DNA from: a virus
Virus record (IMG/VR): IMGVR_UViG_3300022707_001441
Location: 1-29,056 of that record
Length of the DNA: 29,056 bases
Reading direction: 5' to 3' (one strand)
The notes beneath the pieces are model-generated. The model saw only the letters and a list, made by a program, of their open reading frames with translations. It was not told the origin of the DNA and did not search any database. Positions within the stretch are counted from its first letter, which is position 1. Every line of letters starts with the position of its first letter. Shown here piece by piece: positions 1 through 9,150 of this stretch. Both the position numbers and the translations under genes were made by a program.

Positions 1-1
1 A

Positions 2-3000
2 GAAGAAAAGGCCGATGTCATTGAGGAAGTGACTATTAGATTATCAAACGAACCTGTATATGTAGCAACAGAAAGATTGCGGTCCGCTCCTTCACGTAAA
101 AGTTTCGATGACATAATTACTGATATAGATAACAAGATAACTATTGCTAGAAAACAATTAAACGCCAAAAATGTATCTGATGAAGAAGTTGCTGACCTTA
201 CAAAAAAAGTCAATGATTTAAGATCACAGAAGTCAGACATAGAATCTCAGAGAAGCGAACTAGCTGTCAAGCTTGATCACGCGACTGTTAAGGAAATGGT
301 TGGTGAGATTAAAATCGACAAGCTTGGTCGAAAGTCCACCGTAATACCCGGCCGGTTAAGAGGCATGACAGCCAAAGGTCAAGCTGGTGTTCATCCTGAT
401 CAGGCTGCTGCATTCTTTGGTTTCAATAGTGGTTCTGAAATGCTGACTGCAATCACGACCGAACCCACTTTGAAAGTAGCTGCTGAAGCCGAAGCACAAT
501 CGATAATGATTGAACGTCACGGTGACATCATGAATGACGGCACCATTGAACAGCGTGCTGATGAAGCGGTTGCCAATGAAGAACGTGGTAAACTTATCCT
601 TCAGGAATTAAAAGCGTTAGCAAAAGACACAACTCAGATATCGCTTGACCGTCAAACTATCAAGGCAATAGCGAAAGAACGCATCGGTAGATTGTCATTC
701 CGTCAAATCCACCCCGGTAAATATCGCACAGCTGAAATAAGAGCAGCACAGGAAGCAGCACGAATGCTTGCTGAAGGTAATCGTGAAGGCGCGGCACGTG
801 CCAAGGCGAGACAGGTTACTAACTATTACCTGGGTCTGGAGGCCATGGAAGCCAAAAACGAAACAATTAAGATTGTTGATCGCATGAGTCGGTACAATAA
901 AAAGACCGTGCGTGAAGCAATCGTCAAAGCTGAAAACGGGTATTGGGATCAGCTGGTTAAAATACTGCGTCGTTTTGAATTCCGCAAAACCGCAACACTT
1001 AAATCAGTTGACCAAGCCAACCAGGATATCAATTCATGGTCGCGTGAACGCATTGAAATCGACGGTGATGGTTTGGTGTTGACACCGGCTATCCTTGATG
1101 AATCGTTCGTGACTCATTGGAAGAATGTACCGTTTAGCGACTTGACCGGCATCAGTGATTCAGTGAAAAACATTGAACACGTTGCCCGGTTTTCAAATCG
1201 CATGACATCGCAACAAGAAGAAATCGACTTCAAGAAACTGGTGAACAAATGGGTTGCCAGTATGGAAGAAAAAGTCAAAACCCAATTCGTGTCCCAACGT
1301 ACCACTGTAGTTGAAGGTCGCAAGTGGGGCCGGTGGGCGATGGCACAGATGACTAAGATCCCATTCATGGCGTCATGGCTTGACGGCGGCGAACGTGTTG
1401 GCTTGAGTCATGATATCCTGGTTCAACCGATGACCGATGCATACCACGAAGAATTGAAGATGTGGGATGAAGTTGGTAGACCGGTGATGGATCTTATTAA
1501 CGGCCGTAGTAAAGAAGACTTGAGACGCCATAACACTAAAATATTTATTCCTGAAATCAAGGATGACGTTAATGACGGTAACCTGATGGGGCACCAAGTC
1601 TTGTCAGTGGCGCTGAATGTCGGTAATGAATCCAACCTCCGTAAATTATTACTGGGTGAAGGTTGGGCTATTCCAGAGAATGACGCGACGATTAATATCG
1701 ATAACGTGAAACTTCAAGCGGTGCTGGCTCACATGACGAAATCTGACTGGGTGTTAGTTCAGTCAATATGGGATCAGATGGAGATACTCTTTCCACAACT
1801 TGCAGAAGTTCACCGTCGCACCACAGGATTAGCACCACCTAAAATCGAAGCAACTCAAATTGAAACAGAGTTCGGCGTTTTCCGTGGCGGTTACTACCCT
1901 ATCAAATACGATCCTAACCGGTCATTCCGGGCACAACAGAACGAAGACAGGCTGAATGCTGAAACTGAATCGATGTTCGGTGATATGGGTATACAGGCTT
2001 CGGTCAACACCGGTGCAACGAATGAACGTACCGGTTTTTATGCACCCATCAGATTAAGTCTTGATGTAGTGCCTAATCACTTCCAGGAAACGATTCATTA
2101 CATCACACATCACGATGCTATTCGCGAAATCAATAAGTTGATCAGAAACAAGTCGGTTGCCGATACCATCAGTAAAAAATTGGGCCCTGAAGAATTTGCA
2201 CAGTTGAAACCCTGGTTGAATGACATAGCCAAAGATGGACGTGATACACCGTTCAAAACCTTTTGGGGCGATATTCTACAAAGGTTACGCTTTGGTACAA
2301 CACTGGGTGTTATGGGTTTCAAAGCATCGACCGGTATCATCCAGATATCAGGACTGTCAAACAGTATGGCTGAGCTGGGTGCAGCGCCGGTGTTTAAAGC
2401 AATCAAGATGATACTGGGCAGCACAACAACAATGCGTGAAGCCTGGGACTTTGCCGTAAATAACAGCAAGGTATTATCACACCGCGTCAATACTATGGAC
2501 CGTGAGATACGCAGTGCGATGCAACGCATCGAAGGCAAACGCGGGTTCCTGGCAGCAGTACAAGAAGCATCAATGAAGCATATCGCGTTGATCCAGACCT
2601 ATATGGTTGACCTTCCGACCTGGCACGCGGCATACACCAAGAGCATGGAAGAAGACGGTGACGAACAGAAGGCATATCGATTTGCTGATTTCGTTATTGA
2701 AAACGTACAGGGTTCCGGTGTCACCAAAGACATGGCCGCGATATTCCGTAACCAAAGCCAGGAAGCACGTATGTTCACCATGTTCATGACGTTCTTCAGT
2801 TCGTTGTGGAATCTTGAACGTGACCTGGTGAAAGGTGCTAAATCGGGTTTATACTCCACCAGCAATATTGCAGCAAAAACAATGTTCTTATTCACCATCC
2901 CCGTATTGTTTGAAATGATAATGCGTGGTGAGTTCGACAAGGATGATGAAACTGAAGAAGAAAAACTTCAAAAATTCTTGTTGAATACTGCGTTATTCCC

Positions 3001-3310
3001 ACTGCAATCCGTGCCATTTTTACGCGACATCGTTTCAGGCGCTACTGGTAATTTCGGTTACAACATATCACCAATTGCACAATTACTTGAAACGGGTGTG
3101 AGAACAATACCTGAGATTGTCAAACGTGGTTTCACCGATGAAGAAATCACAAAGGGACAAATCAAGGGTGCAACTAAGTTCGTGGGTGCTGCAACAGGTA
3201 TACCGGGTGTGAACCAAGCCTGGGCAACCGGTGAACATTTATATGATGTGATGGAGAATGGTGAGGAATTAACGTTCCACCAATTGTTATTTGGTCCAAA
3301 GAAAGATTAA
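2..3310 (+). CDS. Large internal virion / ejection-type protein, 5' partial
   Basis: At least 1100 residues; the frame is open from the first bases of the window. The first possible start, GTG at 29, has its only Shine-Dalgarno-like sequence directly abutting it, so the true start probably lies upstream. The visible N-terminal part is charged and helical. The C-terminal third carries a conserved-looking block (about residue 750 onward, FGTTLGVMGFKAS) and hydrophobic segments around 945-965 and 985-1010. This resembles the C-terminal part of large polyvalent phage proteins (LPD38-like) and podovirus internal/ejection proteins. The tail-fibre gene follows after 36 nt, which fits a structural operon. 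I see no lysozyme or transglycosylase motif in the visible part. The family name is inference from general resemblance; an uncharacterised virion protein is the alternative. Confidence 0.6.
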   Translation, partial: EEKADVIEEVTIRLSNEPVYVATERLRSAPSRKSFDDIITDIDNKITIARKQLNAKNVSDEEVADLTKKVNDLRSQKSDIESQRSELAVKLDHATVKEMVGEIKIDKLGRKSTVIPGRLRGMTAKGQAGVHPDQAAAFFGFNSGSEMLTAITTEPTLKVAAEAEAQSIMIERHGDIMNDGTIEQRADEAVANEERGKLILQELKALAKDTTQISLDRQTIKAIAKERIGRLSFRQIHPGKYRTAEIRAAQEAARMLAEGNREGAARAKARQVTNYYLGLEAMEAKNETIKIVDRMSRYNKKTVREAIVKAENGYWDQLVKILRRFEFRKTATLKSVDQANQDINSWSRERIEIDGDGLVLTPAILDESFVTHWKNVPFSDLTGISDSVKNIEHVARFSNRMTSQQEEIDFKKLVNKWVASMEEKVKTQFVSQRTTVVEGRKWGRWAMAQMTKIPFMASWLDGGERVGLSHDILVQPMTDAYHEELKMWDEVGRPVMDLINGRSKEDLRRHNTKIFIPEIKDDVNDGNLMGHQVLSVALNVGNESNLRKLLLGEGWAIPENDATINIDNVKLQAVLAHMTKSDWVLVQSIWDQMEILFPQLAEVHRRTTGLAPPKIEATQIETEFGVFRGGYYPIKYDPNRSFRAQQNEDRLNAETESMFGDMGIQASVNTGATNERTGFYAPIRLSLDVVPNHFQETIHYITHHDAIREINKLIRNKSVADTISKKLGPEEFAQLKPWLNDIAKDGRDTPFKTFWGDILQRLRFGTTLGVMGFKASTGIIQISGLSNSMAELGAAPVFKAIKMILGSTTTMREAWDFAVNNSKVLSHRVNTMDREIRSAMQRIEGKRGFLAAVQEASMKHIALIQTYMVDLPTWHAAYTKSMEEDGDEQKAYRFADFVIENVQGSGVTKDMAAIFRNQSQEARMFTMFMTFFSSLWNLERDLVKGAKSGLYSTSNIAAKTMFLFTIPVLFEMIMRGEFDKDDETEEEKLQKFLLNTALFPLQSVPFLRDIVSGATGNFGYNISPIAQLLETGVRTIPEIVKRGFTDEEITKGQIKGATKFVGAATGIPGVNQAWATGEHLYDVMENGEELTFHQLLFGPKKD

Positions 3311-3346
3311 TGATATTCTTGTGGCAATATCCGGGAGTTAAAAAAC

Positions 3347-5617
3347 ATGACAGTCAACACGTTAAACATCACATCAGGACCGTTTGTCGGCAATGGTGTT
3401 GCAGATTCGTTTGCTTATACCTTCAAGATTGAAGATAAATCACAAGTAAAAGTGTTTGAAACAGATGATAATAAGGTCGAAACCGTACTTGTTGTCGATA
3501 CTGATTATACCGTTGCAGGTATTGGCGTTGATGGCGGCGGTACGATAACACGTGTTGCTGGCGCACTTCCTATAGATTTCACTTGGTTTATCCGTTCGGA
3601 TTATATTGAAACACAACTTACTGATTTCGATTCACAGGGTGGTTTCTTTCCAGACGTACATGAAGACGCACTGGATAAGTTAACATTCTTGATACAACAA
3701 ATCATTGATGAAAAAGACCGAAGTCCTTCTGTATCAAATTCTTACACCGGACCACTACCTTTATTAATGCCTGATCCGGTCGCGGGTAAAATAATTCGAT
3801 GGCTTGGTGATTTGAGTGGTTTTGAAAATATAGATGTATCGGACTTGTCACCAGGATTAACAACCAATGATCGTGTTATTTTCGCATTTAAGACGTTAGC
3901 TGAAGCTATTGCAAGCACTGACACTAACGTGATGAAAAACGGTGCTATTCTGCAAATAGGCGATAGAGCTAACGGGTTGTTTGATATTGTGTTAATTGGC
4001 ACTATCACACCTAATACGTTCGGTAAAATCGCGTTGGTAGGAGTGCCATCACTAGGTCTTCAAGTAAATACGTTAGCAGGTTTCAAAGTTAAAGAGTTCG
4101 GCGCGAAGACAGGGCAGCAATCTATCGATGCAATTGAAGCATGTATTGTCGCTGGTGGTGTTGGTGCCATAATCCATTATGGTGATGCTTCTGATAACTA
4201 TCTCGTTGATGCCGGTGTCGTTGGTGAACTTTCTATAATCGAAGGGCAAGTACATTGCTTTAACTGGTCACATTTAACCAGGACTGTTTTAGATAATGTT
4301 AATAGTGTTTACAGGAAGGAAACCGCTGTAAAAGACGTTATATTTAAGGAAGGTTTCATAAAAGCTTTCACGGATGATAATGTCGGCGGAGAGAGCGCAA
4401 CAAATGCATGTATTAGGATAGTTAATGCTGATAATATCAGACTGTATTGGATGGATTTGCAGGAAGGTGGATCTGGTTTTCATGCTTTCGGATGTACCAA
4501 TATTAAGGTGTATGACAGCAATATAATAGAAAATACCGTAACAGGAATTTCAGGCATAGCCGATAACGTTGAACTTAAACGCACCACGGTAAGATTAAAC
4601 GGATTTGGCAGCGGTGGATTCACACATGAAGTGTATTTAATCAATAGTTCGTTTGTGCAGATTATTGATTGTGATATAGGCGATAACAAGGATGGCGTAT
4701 CATCAGTAAACGCTAAAAACAAAAATGACACAGGCGGTTTCCCTGCATTCACCGAGTGTAAAAACTGGAGAGTTAAAAGTAGATTCTTTGGTGATGCCGG
4801 TTTACATTTCACCAATGCAGCAGCAGAGGGTGATACATCCGCACAACAAGCCCCCCATTCTAAGCACTTAATATCAGGGTGCACATTTACATCTGGTGCA
4901 GGATTATTAATCCGGTCACCCGACGAGGTTGTCGTTCACGGGTGTCATGGTGTCGACGGTACTCGATGTGCGATAACAGACAGTTCCACCTTTGCTGGTT
5001 ATGTACCTTCTTGTCAGATAGGTGGTAGTACGTTTGGGACTTTTGCTGCAGCAAGTACTACTAACTTTGACGCAAATACTAGAAATATAGTATTCAAAGG
5101 CTGCACCGCGTTAACTTCGGTTGACGCGTTGATTGAAGTCGCGAGTTTCGGTGGTTCATTCAGAGCAACGATAGCGGGTATGGATGCACCGTTTGCTACT
5201 AACGCGTTTGATACTGCTGTATTGGCTATCTATGTGGGCGGTACCGGTATATTGGTCAGGGGTGATATTGGTGATTTTAGAGGGTTAGCCTTTAAAACCA
5301 TATTAGCGACAGCAAGCGGACTCAATCAAAAACCCGTAGTCTATGGTATCAGACAGGAAATAGAAGTGTTTGGTACCAGTAACACCGGTGTCACTATTGA
5401 TAATACTGACGCTATGCCTAATGGATCTATACTAGAGTTTTTCATACAGCAAGACGGAACCAGTGGAAACCGGACTGTAGCTTTTGGTACTGCTTATAAA
5501 CTAACGGCAAATCTAACAGCATCGAAATCGATTAATGTTCAGGGTCAATTTTTACACCTCGTATTTATAAGGCGTGGTGGATTTTGGCATCAAAGTTTCG
5601 AGACTGATTGGGTGTAA
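3347..5617 (+). CDS. Tail fibre / tailspike with T7-type N-terminal domain
   Basis: A 756-residue protein. Residues 1-130 match the T7 tail-fibre N-terminal domain that attaches fibres to the tail: the start TSGPFVGNGVADSFAYTF, then DYTVAGIGVDGGGTITRV, and later FFPDVHEDALDKLTFLIQQ. From about residue 240 to 600 the sequence consists of short Asn/Gly/Val-rich strands (CIRIVNADNIRLYWMDLQ, GCTNIKVYDSNIIENTVTGI), typical of a right-handed parallel beta-helix, then a beta-rich C-terminus. This architecture belongs to receptor-binding tailspikes that often hydrolyse or lyse surface polysaccharide; no catalytic residues can be assigned here. The start ATG has a GGGAG site about 9 nt upstream. Confident as a fibre/spike; enzymatic activity is inference. 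Confidence 0.85.
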   Translation: MTVNTLNITSGPFVGNGVADSFAYTFKIEDKSQVKVFETDDNKVETVLVVDTDYTVAGIGVDGGGTITRVAGALPIDFTWFIRSDYIETQLTDFDSQGGFFPDVHEDALDKLTFLIQQIIDEKDRSPSVSNSYTGPLPLLMPDPVAGKIIRWLGDLSGFENIDVSDLSPGLTTNDRVIFAFKTLAEAIASTDTNVMKNGAILQIGDRANGLFDIVLIGTITPNTFGKIALVGVPSLGLQVNTLAGFKVKEFGAKTGQQSIDAIEACIVAGGVGAIIHYGDASDNYLVDAGVVGELSIIEGQVHCFNWSHLTRTVLDNVNSVYRKETAVKDVIFKEGFIKAFTDDNVGGESATNACIRIVNADNIRLYWMDLQEGGSGFHAFGCTNIKVYDSNIIENTVTGISGIADNVELKRTTVRLNGFGSGGFTHEVYLINSSFVQIIDCDIGDNKDGVSSVNAKNKNDTGGFPAFTECKNWRVKSRFFGDAGLHFTNAAAEGDTSAQQAPHSKHLISGCTFTSGAGLLIRSPDEVVVHGCHGVDGTRCAITDSSTFAGYVPSCQIGGSTFGTFAAASTTNFDANTRNIVFKGCTALTSVDALIEVASFGGSFRATIAGMDAPFATNAFDTAVLAIYVGGTGILVRGDIGDFRGLAFKTILATASGLNQKPVVYGIRQEIEVFGTSNTGVTIDNTDAMPNGSILEFFIQQDGTSGNRTVAFGTAYKLTANLTASKSINVQGQFLHLVFIRRGGFWHQSFETDWV

Positions 5618-5650
5618 CACAATGATGGGATGTATAAAAAGGAGATTGAA

Positions 5651-5941
5651 ATGGATAATGAAATTATTCTGTTACAGCAAAAACTTGACAACCACATCGA
5701 AGAATATGAGAGTTACATCGAAAATGACAAAAAACGTTGGGACAATCTTATTAATGTTCAAGAGCGTAACACACAGTCAATCAAAGAACTCACTGAATCA
5801 ACCGGTGATCTTATTTCAGCCTGGCAAGCAGCAACCGGCACCGTGAAAATGATGTCAGCAATTGGTGGGTTCATTAAATGGTTGGGTGGGTTCGCTATCC
5901 TTGGCACACTAATTAATTGGATCATTAACTACGGTAAATAA
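5651..5941 (+). CDS. Small coiled-coil protein with C-terminal TM helix (XhlA-like)
   Basis: A 96-residue protein. Residues 1-60 are charged and heptad-like (LQQKLDNHIEEYESYI), followed by a hydrophobic C-terminal helix (IGGFIKWLGGFAILGTLINW) ending in a few polar residues. This layout is that of XhlA-type haemolysin/holin accessory proteins found in phage lysis modules. I chose ATG 5651 because AAGGAG lies 6 nt upstream; the in-frame ATG at 5630 contains that site within its coding sequence and lacks its own. The holin-like gene starts 15 nt downstream. A role in lysis or membrane anchoring is inferred from context. Confidence 0.7.
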   Translation: MDNEIILLQQKLDNHIEEYESYIENDKKRWDNLINVQERNTQSIKELTESTGDLISAWQAATGTVKMMSAIGGFIKWLGGFAILGTLINWIINYGK

Positions 5942-5956
5942 TATAAGGTGGTTGAT

Positions 5957-6397
5957 ATGTCATTTTTCGGTAAGCTATTCGGTACAGATAAAGCCATTGA
6001 AGGCGTGGTGAAAAGCGTTACAGCAGGTCTTGATGCACTGGTGTACACTGATGAAGAAAAAGCAACCGATGCTGCACACGAACGGTCACAGGCACGCAGT
6101 ATGGTGGTGCAATGGATGCAATCAACATCGGGTCAGAACTTGGCACGTCGTCTTATCGCACTATCTTTGACGCTGATGTGGGGTACCATTCACGGTGTTA
6201 AAACTGTACTTGCCGCCATAGCACCATGGTTCCCTGACAAAGCGGATCAAATCATGTTGTCAGTCAAAGCACTGGAAGATTCAACCACACAGTTGAATGG
6301 TGCTATGATGTTAATACTGGCCTTCTACTTTGCCGCGCCACACATGGGTTCAATTGTGAAAGGTGCACTTGATAAATTTGGAAAGAAAAATGGCTAA
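5957..6397 (+). CDS. Holin-like protein (GTA/3TM holin type)
   Basis: A 146-residue protein. It has an amphipathic N-terminus (MSFFGKLFGTDKAIEGVV), a charged stretch, and two clear hydrophobic segments (RLIALSLTLMWGTI through TVLAAIAPWF, and NGAMMLILAFYFAAP), then a basic tail ending GKKNG. This matches phage 3TM holins of the gene-transfer-agent type, which form the inner-membrane lesion that releases or activates the lysis enzyme. The start is ATG 5957 with AAGGTG 6 nt upstream; the GTG at 5948 is in frame but overlaps that site. The gene overlaps the next by 8 nt. Family assignment is by layout. Confidence 0.65.
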   Translation: MSFFGKLFGTDKAIEGVVKSVTAGLDALVYTDEEKATDAAHERSQARSMVVQWMQSTSGQNLARRLIALSLTLMWGTIHGVKTVLAAIAPWFPDKADQIMLSVKALEDSTTQLNGAMMLILAFYFAAPHMGSIVKGALDKFGKKNG

Positions 6398-6521
6398 ACA
6401 CGCTGATAAACCAAGACCGGTTAGTGAAGAAACACTATTGACTGCAAAGCGCAAACGTAAGAAGCGCAAAGGCAGTACCCATAACAGTGCCCATCCGAAA
6501 ACATTGCTGACAGGTTTATGA
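6390..6521 (+). CDS. 43-residue highly basic peptide
   Basis: This short gene starts at ATG 6390, inside the end of the holin-like gene, with GGAAAG 4 nt upstream. Its stop shares ATGA with the start of the DUF5675 gene, so it is translationally coupled on both sides. The product has a central cluster KRKRKKRK and a polar C-terminus with no hydrophobic helix. The tight overlaps support a real gene. I do not recognise the family; nucleic-acid or anionic-lipid binding would fit the charge but is speculative. Confidence 0.6.
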   Translation: MAKHADKPRPVSEETLLTAKRKRKKRKGSTHNSAHPKTLLTGL

Positions 6522-6907
6522 ACCTATTCATCGACAGGAAATATTACGACGATTGCACCATTAGCCGTGTGACGTTCGGTGACTTTCAGTGTTGGTTTCT
6601 GGAACTACCCTGGTTGAACAACGCGCCGAACATCAGCTGCATTCCTGAAGGTGAGTATGTCGTTCGTAAGCGGTTTAGTCCTAGCAAGGGTGTGATGGTT
6701 CCTGAATATGTACTTGTGAAAGGTCGAAGCTTTATTCAAATGCATGTGGGCAACTACACCAGGCAGATACAAGGTTGTCAGTTACCGGGTGATGGTATCA
6801 AGTGGGTGGACGGTGACACCATTCCTGATGTCACCAACTCAGGTGCGACATTTAGGAAACTGATGTCACTGCTGCCTGATGAGTTTGGCGTGGTGATTAG
6901 TAGTTAA
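6518..6907 (+). CDS. DUF5675 family protein
   Basis: A 129-residue protein with the DUF5675 pattern: an N-terminal strand with TISRVTFGDFQCWFLELPW, then NISCIPEGEYVV, then FIQMHVGNYTRQIQGCQLPG. Conserved features are the Pro-Glu-Gly-Glu-Tyr turn, the HVGN motif and a GCxxPG segment. The family is common in phages and near lysis genes; its biochemical role is not known to me. It is the last gene of the rightward block and its stop overlaps the convergent gene end by 4 nt. No lysozyme, amidase or transglycosylase is visible beside it, so whether this protein contributes to cell-wall attack is an open question. Confidence 0.75.
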   Translation: MNLFIDRKYYDDCTISRVTFGDFQCWFLELPWLNNAPNISCIPEGEYVVRKRFSPSKGVMVPEYVLVKGRSFIQMHVGNYTRQIQGCQLPGDGIKWVDGDTIPDVTNSGATFRKLMSLLPDEFGVVISS

Positions 6908-7176
6908 ACTTTTGCATCAATTATTTTTTCTATCTTCATGGAAACTTTTGCGCCGGTGACTGAACCCGCTACTGTTCCAATAATATATGGTATTGCAAGA
7001 ATCCAATTTAAATCGGTAACCACTAGTTGATGCATTGTTGCAAACCATATTCCGTTACTGAATACAGAACATATTGTGTGATAAGTCATGTTGTCACGAT
7101 TACGTGAACGACTTACCATTGTAAACGAAATGTTCTGTATAAATGCTAGAACTAATATTATTAATATTGTACTCAT
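6904..7176 (-). CDS. Small conserved-type phage membrane protein
   Basis: A 90-residue protein with three hydrophobic segments: ILIILVLAFIQNISFTMV at the N-terminus, SVFSNGIWFATMHQLVV in the middle and ILAIPYIIGTVAGSVTGA near the C-terminus, with a polar SRSRNRDNMTYH loop after the first. The QNxSFTxVSRxRN and SNGxWF motifs resemble small membrane proteins I have seen in several tailed phages, function unknown. ATG 7176 overlaps the upstream gene's stop as ATGA. It is the last gene of the long leftward operon. Confidence 0.7.
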   Translation of the reverse strand: MSTILIILVLAFIQNISFTMVSRSRNRDNMTYHTICSVFSNGIWFATMHQLVVTDLNWILAIPYIIGTVAGSVTGAKVSMKIEKIIDAKV

Positions 7177-7484
7177 GACTCACCTTCCGCATGCTGTCTG
7201 ACTTCTTCCTTCAGGTTCATCAGATAGTCCATCGCTGTCATACCTGGTGTGATGAACTCGGTGACAGCATCGGCGGTTGACTGGTCTGCTGCATCAAAGA
7301 TACCGTCAAGGTCTTCAAACGTGCCACCCTGCAACACCATACCAGCGTCAAGCTGCTTGCCGTTATCAAAGTGAACGATGATTGACAGACGGGGTGTTTC
7401 TGTACCTTTGTCGTCGACGTTTTTATTCTTCATGATCAACACTTCCCGACCGTTTGACTCGAACACTTTTGCAAATTTATACAT
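7173..7484 (-). CDS. Hypothetical protein, 103 aa
   Basis: The start ATG has AAGGAG at ideal spacing (6 nt). The N-terminal half looks beta-rich (FAKVFESNGREVLIMKN, LSIIVHFDNGKQLDAGMVLQ) and the C-terminal half is acidic and helical (FDAADQSTADAVTEFI, MDYLMNLKEEVRQH). There is no signal peptide or TM segment. It overlaps its neighbours on both sides. I do not recognise the family. Confidence 0.7.
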   Translation of the reverse strand: MYKFAKVFESNGREVLIMKNKNVDDKGTETPRLSIIVHFDNGKQLDAGMVLQGGTFEDLDGIFDAADQSTADAVTEFITPGMTAMDYLMNLKEEVRQHAEGES

Positions 7485-7641
7485 TGTTATGCTCCTTCAT
7501 TAGTTTGTACACATACATAAACCTTTTAAATTCAACCATCGCTGACCAGCACGATTCACCTGTGACTATTATAGGGATTTTATCCCCTCTATTCTCGAAC
7601 ACACATACTGTACTTTTTATCTTTTTGAAATGTGGTTTCAT
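7477..7641 (-). CDS. Hypothetical protein, 54 aa
   Basis: This ORF starts at ATG 7641, 9 nt after the helicase stop, with AAGGACA 4-5 nt upstream, and ends 8 nt inside the next gene. It encodes a soluble, mildly basic peptide (MKPHFKKIKSTVCVFENRGD at the N-terminus, MVEFKRFMYVYKLMKEHNNV at the C-terminus). The good ribosome site, the spacing and the overlap support a real gene. Family not recognised. Confidence 0.6.
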   Translation of the reverse strand: MKPHFKKIKSTVCVFENRGDKIPIIVTGESCWSAMVEFKRFMYVYKLMKEHNNV

Positions 7642-7650
7642 AATATGTCC

Positions 7651-9150
7651 TTAAAAAAAGTTAACTTCTAAATCGTTAGTTGTCACACCGTCACGATACC
7701 GCTGCAACGCTGCCTTCAGTCCTTCCTGATCATCAGTCTTGCGTTCAAGGGCATCGGCAACCGCCAAGTCAATGGTGTCGCGGCACATGATACGGATGAT
7801 TGACACACTGTTGGTCTGACCCTGTCGGTCAAGGCGTCCATTCATCTGCTCATACAATTCAAGTGACCAGTTAAGACCGAACCATACAATGATGCTACCG
7901 CTATCCTGAAGACCATCGACACCGTGCCCCATTGACGCAGGGTGACCGATAAGCAGTTTGATACCGCCACTGTTCCACTTATCGATAACCTTCTCAGTAT
8001 CGGCTGACTTCGTTGCTGTGAGGTTGACCGGCTTGTATTTCTTGAATCGCTTCATGATACGTTCAGCATCTGCCTTGAACGTGTAACTGCAAAGCACCGG
8101 TGATCCACCAGCTTCTTCCAGGACTTCTTCAAGTGCATCAAGCTTTGCGTCATGCAGTATTTCATAGTCCTGTGAATCGCTCGAGAGGTAAGGGGATCCG
8201 TTGCAGAACTGTAACGTCTTATTTGACACACTAGATCGGCTGAACACTTCTATCTCAGCACCGTTGTCGAGCTGTGTGAACATCTGCTTTTCAACTTCCC
8301 GGTAGGCCTTGACTGCTTTCGGTGGCAGATCCACCATCATGTTAATGACATTCGTTTCAGGCAGATCCAGATAATCTTTGGCGTCCATTTTCTTGGTGAT
8401 GTCGCTTATCTTGTGCTCAATCCATTGCTTGCCTAATTCAGTGGGAGTGTATGACCAACCTTGATAGTCGCTGGCAAAGTATGAATCTTTGTAATGGGTG
8501 ATGAACTCACCGAGTCGTTTGCCGCCGTCGACCGCTAGGTATTGACCGTGAAGATCCAGATAACCATTACTCGCCGGTGTGCCGGTCAAGCCGGTGCGAT
8601 ACTTGAAGTGCTTTATTATCTTTTTCCAACCGATCACTTTGATTTCATATGATTCACCACGCGCATCCTTACGGTCACGCTTGCCGCCTTTCATGCGTAA
8701 TGTGGTTGAATTTTTCAGCTTTGACACTTCATCATAGACAACGAACTGAAAAGGTAACGGTTTATCCTGGTCCAGGTAATAGTGGCACAGTATTTCGGCC
8801 AACCAGTTCATATTTTCGTAGTTACACAGGTAAACATCAGCATCAACAAACAATGCCCTTGCACGTTTCTCTGGTTTACCGTGAATGACGCTGAAGCGGA
8901 GATGTGTGGTGTGTGACCACTTGCGTGCTTCACGTGCCCATACTGCCTGGATGACTCGCAGTGGTCCAAATATCAGGGTCTTCTGCACCTGACCAGCACG
9001 CATCCGGTCAACGATAGTGGTCAGCGTGATGATCGACTTCCCAAGTCCCATTTGAAGCCACAACATTGAATCGTTATGATACATTTGGTGAAGGATACAT
9101 TCACGCTGATACGCATATAATTGGTCAGGTGTTAAGTGTTGCGAATTCAC
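7651..9150 (-). CDS. SNF2-type superfamily 2 helicase/ATPase
   Basis: A 499-residue protein of the DEXD/H helicase class used by many phages with a DUF2800/DUF2815 replication module. Visible motifs: Q-motif region at the N-terminus; Walker A MGLGKS with K38; motif II as YDEVSK instead of DEAH; motif III-like TGTPASN; and a C-terminal RecA-like domain with motif VI QMNGRLDRQGQT. It lacks extra accessory domains. It probably remodels DNA or forks during replication or recombination. GTG 9150 is chosen because AAGGAG (plus-strand 9158-9163) lies 7 nt upstream; the TTG at 9153 is too close. That ribosome site lies inside the 3' end of the HNH gene. The C-terminus is DLEVNFF, like the tails of other proteins in this genome. 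Confidence 0.85.
   Translation of the reverse strand: MNSQHLTPDQLYAYQRECILHQMYHNDSMLWLQMGLGKSIITLTTIVDRMRAGQVQKTLIFGPLRVIQAVWAREARKWSHTTHLRFSVIHGKPEKRARALFVDADVYLCNYENMNWLAEILCHYYLDQDKPLPFQFVVYDEVSKLKNSTTLRMKGGKRDRKDARGESYEIKVIGWKKIIKHFKYRTGLTGTPASNGYLDLHGQYLAVDGGKRLGEFITHYKDSYFASDYQGWSYTPTELGKQWIEHKISDITKKMDAKDYLDLPETNVINMMVDLPPKAVKAYREVEKQMFTQLDNGAEIEVFSRSSVSNKTLQFCNGSPYLSSDSQDYEILHDAKLDALEEVLEEAGGSPVLCSYTFKADAERIMKRFKKYKPVNLTATKSADTEKVIDKWNSGGIKLLIGHPASMGHGVDGLQDSGSIIVWFGLNWSLELYEQMNGRLDRQGQTNSVSIIRIMCRDTIDLAVADALERKTDDQEGLKAALQRYRDGVTTNDLEVNFF

Noticed and set aside
29-31. GTG as the true start of the first gene
   Set aside because: The frame is open to the window edge and the only purine-rich sequence abuts the GTG with no spacing.
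7563-7576. T7-like CTATTATAGGGA sequence
   Set aside because: It lies inside a small minus-strand gene and does not match the 23-bp repeat; likely chance.
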